A stretch of DNA of 64,000 bases, from NCBI GenBank assembly GCA_027475525.1, contig JAMWFC010000114.1, positions 496,001 through 560,000 of the forward strand, given 5' to 3'. Below are positions 56,691 through 64,000 of this stretch, one piece after another. The DNA is from Macrolepiota albuminosa (taxonomy: Eukaryota; Basidiomycota; Agaricomycetes; Agaricales; Agaricaceae). Positions within the stretch are counted from its first letter, which is position 1; every line of letters begins with the position of its first letter. The notes beneath the pieces were generated by a model, which was not told where the DNA came from, did not search any database, and saw nothing but the letters and a program-made list of their open reading frames with translations. The translations under genes and the position numbers were made by a program.

Positions 56691-57243
56691 GCCGGAAGAA
56701 CTCTGTCCGAAACTCCTTCTCAAACTGATCCCAACTTCCAAAACTCTCTACTCCTCCAGGGCGTCGAAAGACTCGTAGCGCGTATGTCGAAGCTTGCCCA
56801 GACTTCATGTAAGAAAGAACCCAAGCGATTTTGAGAGCGTCAGAGGGGAAAGCCTCACCACTGAGCTGAATATAGGTGATGCAGGACTGCAGGAAACGCT
56901 CGCCTATCGCTCGGTCACCATTGAATGCGTCTGGGAGTGCTGGGCAAGGAATATTGGCATGAACTGGGGGGGAGGCCCCAAAGCAAGGGACTGGGGGTGT
57001 GCCAGCCCTAACTGGAGGTGCCTGGAGAGGGGTAGGAGTGAGAGGGAGGTGCTCTAAGAGGGCCTGAAGGGAATGGGAGATAGTGTCTGTGGCCTGACGT
57101 AATCCAGCAAGTTCGGTGGTGTGGAGGGTGAGGGAAGCTTGAGTAGTCTGCACCTGAGTCTCCAGAGCAAGCAAGCAACCCCAGGCATCATCCTGAGGGG
57201 CAGAAGCATCCAGGGGAGTGTCTGAGGGGGCTGGTTGGGTCAT
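56691..57243 (-). pseudogene. Gypsy element fragment F: Gag N-terminal part
   Basis: The minus-strand frame starts MTQPAPSDTPLDASAPQDDA, with a coiled-coil-like stretch and then a retrotransposon Gag core (PDAFNGDRAIGERFLQSCIT, IAWVLSYMKSGQASTYA, FGSWDQFEKEFRTEF). It is cut at about 56690. The matching LTR lies just upstream (57350-57875). Confidence 0.8.
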
Positions 57244-57349
57244 AGAAGCAACAGAGGGGCAGGGAGTAATCCAGTGGAGGAGGGACCTAAAGGGGCAAGA
57301 GAGGGCTCAAGCAGGCTGAAGGGGGCTCCCAGACCGAAATGTAGAGACT

Positions 57350-57875
57350 TGTTCTGCTGTAAGGGCAACCTCTAGAGGCTGTGGCTCAGTCACACAGCTG
57401 GCAGAGGGAGATCCAAAGTGTATTAGAATATATACTGACAATATCAAGGTAGCTACTCACCTGGCAGAGGGAGATCCAAAGAGAACAAGTCTGGGGATTC
57501 CCTATGCCAGGTTGGACGCTTCTGGGGCCTCTGAAGCATGGGAAACAACTGTACAGTACAACAAAACCTTAAAAACTCGAAAATTGACTAACCAAACAAG
57601 TGTGCAAATAAGGGAGGAAAACTCCGGACTTTAGAAGTCAGAAAGGCAAACTCCGGCTTATCTAAGCAGCCTGGAGCGGTGCTGAAGGGCCCACACTTGT
57701 CTGAGTGATAGCTAAAGAACCAGAGCACCTCAAAGGTTGAGAATAGTACTAACAGATAGTGTTGAAAAAGTAGTAACAGCAAAATGAGAGAATGATAGAA
57801 GAAATAAGGAAGTGAATGAAAGGAGAGTGAAGAAATAAAGAGTGAAAGAAGAAAGGAATGAGGAGTCCCCTGACA
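57350..57875 (-). repeat. Gypsy LTR copy C (526 bp), 5' LTR of fragment F
   Basis: Plus-strand ends are TGTTCTGCTG...CCCCTGACA. It is the same family as copies A and B at 11.3-13.1 kb and shows the uninterrupted form. A 20 bp segment CTGGCAGAGGGAGATCCAAA occurs twice (57398-57417 and 57461-57480). The right edge sits inside the Gag frame of another gypsy element (E), suggesting insertion into it; candidate target site GTCTC at 57876-57880. Confidence 0.85.
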
Positions 57876-60800
57876 GTCTCCAGGGAGGGGGTCGGGGGTG
57901 TTGTTGATGTCAGCTGTGTTGAGGGTGGCTGGTGGTCGTGGTGCCGGGGCGCGGGGCGGTCCAGGGGGTCCCCGCCCCGGAGTCAGGTGCGAGGTGGGGT
58001 CTTGCGGCACCTAGCTAGGGACTCCGGAGTGATTTGCTTTCCAGGAGGGCCCTCTTGGAGGGGCCCAATGGCTCCGAGAGCCGGAGTACTTGTTGCGATC
58101 TTCCCAGTACCTTTGGTCAATCTGGGTTACCAGTGCCTTGTAGCCGTTGTATGTTGCCTGCTTGAGTGTGAGGCAGAGGACGTCCTTGATTCACTGAGGG
58201 AGTGCTCGCCAGAGGGCGAACCGGAGGGCGTTGTAGTTCCAGCCCGTCTCGTAGGCCTCCTTCTTGAAATGGACAATGAAGGTGGCGAAGCGTTCCTCGG
58301 ACCTCATTCGGAGGTTGAAGAGGTTTTCCTCGGCTTCCGCGACGGTGTCAAAGATGCCGAAGCGGCCAGAGAATTCCTGCATGAAGGCCGTCCACTGGGA
58401 TAGTACGGGGTTGTTGGGGTCGAACCGGAGGAGGGCCGTGTAGTGATCGAAGGCCAGTCCCTGCAGGTACGAGGCGGCGAATGCGATGCGGGATCCTTCG
58501 AGCTGAAACGTGACGGGTTTGGCTTGAAACATGTTAAGGCACTGCATCAGGAAGGTTCGCCACTTCCGGGGGTCGCGTCCGTGGAAGGGTTCGGGCTTCT
58601 GTATGTCGAGCTTACCTTCTCGGGCGAGGGCATCCCAGGTATTGTCCTGCAGGTTCTGTGGGTGCGGGGGGGGAGCGGCGTGGTAGTAATAGTAGTAGTG
58701 GTTCCCTCCTCCCTGCTGAGGTGGGAAGGTGCCGGCAGCGGCACCCCATCCCCTGGGGAGTCCTCCGTCTGGCGGGCCTCCTCCGGGGGGCTGACCGTGC
58801 CTCCTAGGTGGGGGTCCGGGGGCCCATTGGGGGTTGGGGGGGCAGCGGGGGGCCGCCGGGTCTGAGGGGGTGGGCAGCAAGAGGAGGTTGTCCTGGGGGG
58901 GGGGAGGGGGAGGTGGGGGTGGATGGGGGCCCTGTCCGGGGTGTTGGGGGGGTTGACCGTAAGGGGGTCGAGGTGGTCCCAGGTCGGAGCCATGCGAGGG
59001 TTGAGGGGGCCCATGGTCGGAGAAGGCCCGGGGGGGTCCTGGCCCAAAGGGGGGCCAGGGCGGGGCTGGCTGTGGCTGGGTGTTGTCCTGGGGTCCTGGG
59101 GGTCCTTTGCGGACGCGGAGAGGGCACAGGTCCAGGTGGGGTGGGCGTTTGCGGTTAAATTTGGGGGCGGTAGCGGGAGGGGGGTTCCTGGGGTTGTCGG
59201 GGGGGGGTCCCAGGTTCTGAGGTTCGTCGATGTATGAGAGGGTGTCGTCCGAGGTGTCTTCGCCCTCAGGTCGGGGGTTACCTCCCGGGGGCAGGAGGTT
59301 GCCTTCGGCCGCCTGTGCTCACGTGTTGAAGGTGCCGGGCACTGAGTAGGCTCAGGGACGGGCGGAGAGTCCAACGGTGTGGGCGGCGGGTTGGTTGAAG
59401 AGGCCCCCAGTCAGGTTTAGGGACTGCAGGGTGGCAGAGGCAGCGTTGAGCTCCTTCTGCCGTCGTTGGTCTCGTGGCAGGGGGTTCCCTTGGGTACCTG
59501 AGCGGAGCTTGTCCCTCTGGACGTGGAATGAGCGGGCCGGGTCTAGGGGGTCCTCAAAGCGGCGGGGGTTGGGGCTGGTGTGGATTTTGTCTATCAGGCT
59601 CTGGAGTTCGTCCTGGAGCGTCGGGTCCACTTGCAGCGTTCTTTTGGTGTTGTCAGGGAGGGTCCCTTTTAAGAATTGGTCATAAAAGTGGAGGAGGCGA
59701 TTGGCCCATTCTTCCGGCATGCCCCGGAGGTCGTGGTTGCCAAGGGTGACCAAGAGGGCGTGCGTGCGTCGGGCAAACTCCTCGAGGGAGGTGCGGAGTG
59801 CATGCAGCACTTCATCTCGCTGTTGGAGGTACTCCTCCATTCGTCACTCCAGGGGGGAGGTCGGAGGGTGGGCCGGTGGGGCCGCCATGGGGCGTGGCTG
59901 ATTCTGGGGCAGTTCCGGGATTTCTGTATTCGAGGGGGGTGGTTGGGGTTGGGCGGCCTGCGGCCAGGGTGTGAATGGCCCTCGTAGCTCCCCACAGAGT
60001 TTTGGGGAGTCCCCCGGGTACCATCCTGTAGGTGCCAGAGTTGACGGGAGGGTTGGTGTACATCCGCCAGTCCGGAGGATGCAGGAGCTGGCTGGCCGAG
60101 GGGCCGTAGGCTCCATTCGGGTTGGGGGCCCAGAATCGGGGTGTGGGGTAGATTTTGGGGATCAGGGGTGGGTATATGGGTTGGGGGGTACTGTGGTTGT
60201 ATTGTTCAGATAGTGGGCGACTGTAGGCATCGGTTTGGTAGCCCATGGGATAGTAGACGGGGGTGTACGTAGACATCAAGAACGGGGTAAGGAGGAGTCT
60301 TGATATTATGTCAGGTTCCGCTGATGACGGGGGTCTCCGGGAGCAAGCGGGTCCTTACTAGGCAGACTTCGAAGTCTATGGAGAGTCTCTGGGCGAGTTC
60401 CGGAGTTTTGGGTGGGGCGTAGGGTGGTTACAGAGCGTCGGAGTTCATAGGAAGGGGTGGAGCAGGATCCCAGGCTAAGTCCGGAGTATAGAGCGGGAAT
60501 GGGCGGAGTCTTGCTAGGGTGGAGGAGAGGAGGGGTGATCGGAAAGAGAGACTGAGACCGGGAGACTGAGACTAGAACCAGGAGACTAAGTCAGAATTGA
60601 AGTGAGACTTTTAGAGGGCCGAGAGACTTGAGAGAGTAAGACAAATAGATTAAGATAAGTACGAAATAGACAAGAGAGTATAGAGACGAGTTTATAACAA
60701 TATCAAGACTACCGTAACGTACTACGAGCTGTGGGTTAAGTACCAGGTGCTGGCTGAGCTCCGGGCCCCCTGGGTAAGGTCCGTACCCCTCCTCCATGTG

Positions 60801-60900
60801 GTGCATCCCATGCAGCGTGGTGTCAGTCCTCTGCGGTTGTGTGGTCCCGGGAGGCGTAGATGAGTTGCGGTGTATTGCCCGGGTTTGGGAGTGGCGCCGG
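57876..60900 (-). mobile_element. Gypsy element fragment E: leader/LTR and Gag
   Basis: The minus strand starts with a T/C-rich LTR-leader (about 60900-60280). A Gag N-terminus (MMSTYTPVYYPMGYQTDAYS, 60279) and a coiled-coil/capsid-like segment (MEEYLQQRDEVLHALRTSLE, 59840-59352) follow. Next are a long proline-rich region (59374-58800) and a Gag core (KPEPFHGRDPRKWRTFLMQC, YLQGLAFDHYTALLRF, FSGRFGIFDTVAEAEENLFN; 58880-58191). Frame changes and a stop at 58191 show decay. It is cut at 57876 by LTR copy C; protease and pol are absent here. Confidence 0.75.
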
Positions 60901-61156
60901 GAGGGCGGCGTCAAGTGGGGGACGGCCTCCAGCATGATCGATTGAGGCTTGGGGCGGCGTCCAGGGCATGTGGCGCGTTGGCGGGGCTTTGGGCCTTATC
61001 TGGGGGTTGAGCATCGGGTTGGGCTGGGTCGGCCTTGGTCAGGGTGGCATCGGATCTAGTTGGTCTTGTCCCGGTGTGTTCTGGAGACGCGCTGGGGGGT
61101 TGGGTTTCAAAGGAGGGGTTCCAGGCAGGACTTACTGGGGGGTCAGGGTGGCATAG

Positions 61157-63380
61157 GTGTGGCTCGTGACACCTAGACGGGACGAGCCAATATGGCTCAT
61201 TTGCGACGTGTCCAAGACAGGCGTTGGAGCCATGTATGGTCAGGGAAGCAGCTGGCAGACGTGCCGCCCAGCAGGGTTCATGTCGAAGAAGTTCACGACA
61301 GCCCAGCAAAACTATGCAGTGCATGAGCTGAAGACTCTTGCCATACTCGAGGCCCTCCTCAAATGGGAGGATAAGCTGATGGGATATCCCATCCACATCA
61401 TAACGGACCACAAGGCCCTTGAGTTCTTCAAAACTCAGGTGAACTTGTCACCGCGTCAGCGACGGTGGATAGACTACATGTCAAGATATCAGTTCGACAT
61501 CACCTATGTTAAAGGTGAACTCAACAAAGTGGCAGACTGCTTGTCACGCTACTTTGAGAGTGATGTAGTCGGGGAGGCTCACAAGCCTCATGAGTATGTG
61601 CAGGCAGACTGCCGCATAGACCCAGATGGAGAGGACTTACCTCTCCACCGATACCAGGAGCTCAGGGAGCATGTCCTGGAAGTACGCGCTATGCGTGACG
61701 ATGAACGGAGGCGAAGCACTTGCCTCAGGGGAGCAGCGTGAAGAGCAGGACATAGCCGCCCAGTTGCTCAAGGAGCATGAAGCCGTGGACCCAGCATCCA
61801 CTGGGGAGCACAAGCACCCCGATATACCCGTTACGCTTGCGGAGATGCTCGAAGGCGAATTGCCTTCATCCCAGCCCCCTAGCCTGGTCAATGACGACTT
61901 CCGGAAGGAAGTGGTGCAGGACTATGGCAATGATTCTCTCTTCGCCGAGATAATCGCCAATCCTGACGACCATCCTCAGTTCAGGCATGAGCCTGGTGGA
62001 CTGATCACGACGGAGAACCGTCAAGGGGTGGCAGTGGTCTGCCTCCCCCGTATGCAAACCATTGTTACGCAGGTCTTGGACCAGGCCCATGCACTGGTGG
62101 GGCACTTTGGTGCCGCCCAGACGTTGGGCTACATCTGGAGATGGTATTGGTGGCCATGTATGGCCCAAGAAGTGACTAAGTTTTGCGCCTCATGCGCAGC
62201 GTGTCAGAGGGCAAAGTTGCCCCCTGGATCCCCTCCCGGGAAGCTACACCAGCTACCCGTACCGGCGAAACCCTGGGATTCCATTGGAATGGACTTCGTA
62301 GGTCCCTTTCCTGAGTCCCGAGGGTTTGATTACCTCTGGGTGGTCATCTGCCGCATGACGAGCATGGTGCACCTCATACTGGTGCAAACTACGCTGACGG
62401 CTAAGGAGCTGTCATGGATCTACCTGAGAGAGATTGTTAGGCTGCATGGGCTGCCTAGCACCATTGTGAGCGACCGTGACTCAAAGTTTACGTCTCAATA
62501 GTGGAGGGAACTCCACAAACTGCTAGGAGCGCAACTCCTCATGTCTACGTCTTTCCATCCTCAAACGGATGGGCAGACAGAGCGGGCTAACCGCAGTATA
62601 GGCCAGATTTTGAGGGCAGTTGTTCGCCCTGACCAACGGGACTGGGTGGACTGGTGTCCACTCACTGAGTTTGCGATTAACGCGAGTATCTCAGATACCA
62701 CAGGGTATGCGCCCTTTGAGCTCAACGGAGGGTACTTGCCCTCCATGTTGCACGAGGTTCGTGCTGATACGGTGGCTCACCACGGAGTTGTCGAGTTTGC
62801 CAGGCAGGCCCTGGAGAACATAGCAGCAGCGCATGACGCCATTATAGAGGCGCAAGTCTTTCAGGCAAAAAACACCAATCACCGTAGGCGAGCAGACCCA
62901 CCAATAGCAGTAGGAGCGTTGGTATACCTATCAACGCGTAATCTGAGGCTCCCAAAGGGACGGGCGAGTAAACTCTGCCCAAAATGGGTAGGCCCATACC
63001 GCGTTCTAGATGCAGAGCCAAGTACCTCCAACTACGTGTTGGAGCTGCCTCTGGCATTACAGGAACAACGCATCGTTCCTAGGTTTCATGTGTCGCTGTT
63101 GCGACCTTACAGCGTGTCTGACGATGCGCTATTCCCTAACAGGGCAACCCCGGGCCCCTATGATTTTGGGGCTCGAGACAATGACAAATAGTTTGTCGAG
63201 TGCATAATTGGGCACCGGTGGACTGAGCGTAACACGTTCAAGTTTGAGGTACGATGGTCCCTCGGAGACACAACATGGGAGCCACACTCCCATTGCTCCA
63301 AGTTGGCAGCACTTGACCGTTATTTGGAGTTGAAGGGCGTTAAGCACCCACATCAATTAAGTAAGCATGCTGGCGCTTAA
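61157..63380 (+). pseudogene. Chromovirus-type gypsy pol: RNase H, integrase, chromodomain; broken
   Basis: The pol 3' part in order: RT-linked RNase H (PIWLICDVSKTGVGAMYG, YAVHELKTLAILEALLKWED, HIITDHKALEFFKTQ, KGELNKVADCLSR), integrase zinc finger (HALVGHFGAAQTLGYIWRWY then CASCAACQRAK), catalytic core (WDSIGMDFVGPFPES; VSDRDSKFTS; SFHPQTDGQTERANR), GPY-type C-terminus (KLCPKWVGPYRVLDAEP) and a chromodomain (FVECIIGHRWTERNTFKFEV, WEPHSHCSKLAALDRYL). The chromodomain marks a chromovirus. Breaks: a frame change near 61690-61730, TAG at 62499-62501 and TAG at 63189-63191 just before the chromodomain. The RT catalytic half is missing upstream. The D,D,E residues otherwise look intact. Confidence 0.9.
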
Positions 63381-63445
63381 TTTGATCGGCAGTGCCGATC
63401 GCGGCTTGGCTGAGTTGGTCAGCAGCTGTGGCTGAAACACGTCTT

Positions 63446-63473
63446 AAAAGGCGAAATTTCTTTTTCGCCTTTT
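63446..63473. repeat. 11 bp perfect hairpin before the next ORF
   Basis: AAAAGGCGAAA and TTTCGCCTTTT are exact reverse complements with a 6 nt loop, ending 10 bp before an ATG. Confidence 0.85.
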
Positions 63474-63483
63474 TCCCTCAACC

Positions 63484-63510
63484 ATGGACAACATGCCCGT
63501 GGATCAGTCT

Positions 63511-63542
<32 letters not shown>

Positions 63543-64000
63543 CCTTGAGTTTGTGCCATTGGTCTTACCGTCGGCTGAAGGGGGGGGCAGATGGCTCCCC
63601 CGCTGACCCAAAATGCGCCCCAGTGGGGACAATCGCAACCAGCTGTGGGCTTCCCACAGCAGCAGCAACCACCAGCGGCGGGCTACCTGCCGCAGCAGCC
63701 GGTGATCAGTGGCTATCCACCACTTCAACCCATGCAGGGCAACTTCATGCCCCAGAACGCACCTGTGGGCGGCTATCAGCCCCAACAACCAGTATCGGGC
63801 GCTTATGCGCCACATCACACAGAGGGCCAATCCCAGCAACAGGCCTACGGGGGGCTAGTCAGCCCCCAAGCAGCGCCAGGATGGGGGCAGTTTGCCCCCG
63901 CTATGGCGAGAGGGGCTATGGGCGCACATCCTTTGCCCCAGTTTACCGCCCCGGCGCACTACCCTGGGATGGGTGGTGTGCCCGTAATGATGCCGTACCC
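63484..64000 (+). CDS. Gln/Pro-rich ORF, partial at window end; apparent frameshift
   Basis: Starts MDNMPVDQSEQQQQQQQQQH and, after a one-base frame change at a G7 run (about 63580-63587), continues open to the window edge as a Gln/Pro/Gly-rich protein (MAPPLTQNAPQWGQSQP, later LPQQPVISGYPPLQPMQGN). No domain is visible. Its position after a chromovirus pol suggests a Gag N-terminus of another or rearranged element, but a cellular low-complexity protein cannot be excluded. In the first frame it would stop at about 63606 after 40 residues. Confidence 0.5.

Noticed and set aside
58808..59237. Gly/Arg-rich plus-strand ORFs over 100 codons
   Set aside because: These are reverse complements of the proline-rich region of a minus-strand Gag; long ORFs on both strands are expected in such GC-rich low-complexity DNA.

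Overview
The window is nuclear DNA of a filamentous basidiomycete, most likely a mushroom-forming Agaricomycete. The genes are dense with 47-75 nt introns. The gene content fits: a TRI5-like terpene synthase, Baeyer-Villiger monooxygenases, an F-box-like protein, kinase-like genes and Ty3/gypsy plus Ty1/copia elements of fungal type. No bacterial signals (operons, Shine-Dalgarno sites, CRISPR) and no recognisable tRNA or rRNA genes were found.

Layout. 1-13.1 kb is a retrotransposon block. A minus-strand gypsy element (5' LTR, gag-protease ORF, start of pol) abuts, and probably inserted into, the 3' LTR of a decayed minus-strand copia element (about 4.24-10.63 kb). Two copies of another LTR follow, each split by a solo copia LTR. 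14-51.3 kb is the gene-rich core: a convergent pseudokinase/kinase pair, BVMO 1, a fungal membrane-anchored hypothetical gene, a 4.7 kb gene-poor gap, ADE16/17 (ATIC), an HDDC2-type HD phosphohydrolase, a C2H2 regulator, an F-box-like protein, a mitochondrial EngB GTPase, a TMEM170-like membrane protein, a TEA/ATTS regulator, a WDR5/Swd3-like WD40 protein, a GRAM-TBC Rab-GAP and BVMO 2. A terpene synthase gene follows at 52.8-53.9 kb. 54.8-64 kb is a second retrotransposon block with pieces of at least one copia and four gypsy elements in both orientations.

How the genes relate. Most core genes are housekeeping or regulatory and need not cooperate. Two local groupings are suggestive. BVMO 2 and the terpene synthase lie 1.5 kb apart on the same strand, with a BVMO paralogue 28 kb away, which could be a small terpenoid locus. 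ADE16/17 and the nucleotidase-like HD gene are tail to tail, 107 bp apart, both in nucleotide metabolism.

Four introns have GC-AG instead of GT-AG ends. Three otherwise intact genes each carry an apparent single-base frameshift, which looks more like assembly error than decay. Exon models were built by hand from splice signals and remembered family conservation, so boundaries may be off by a few bases.
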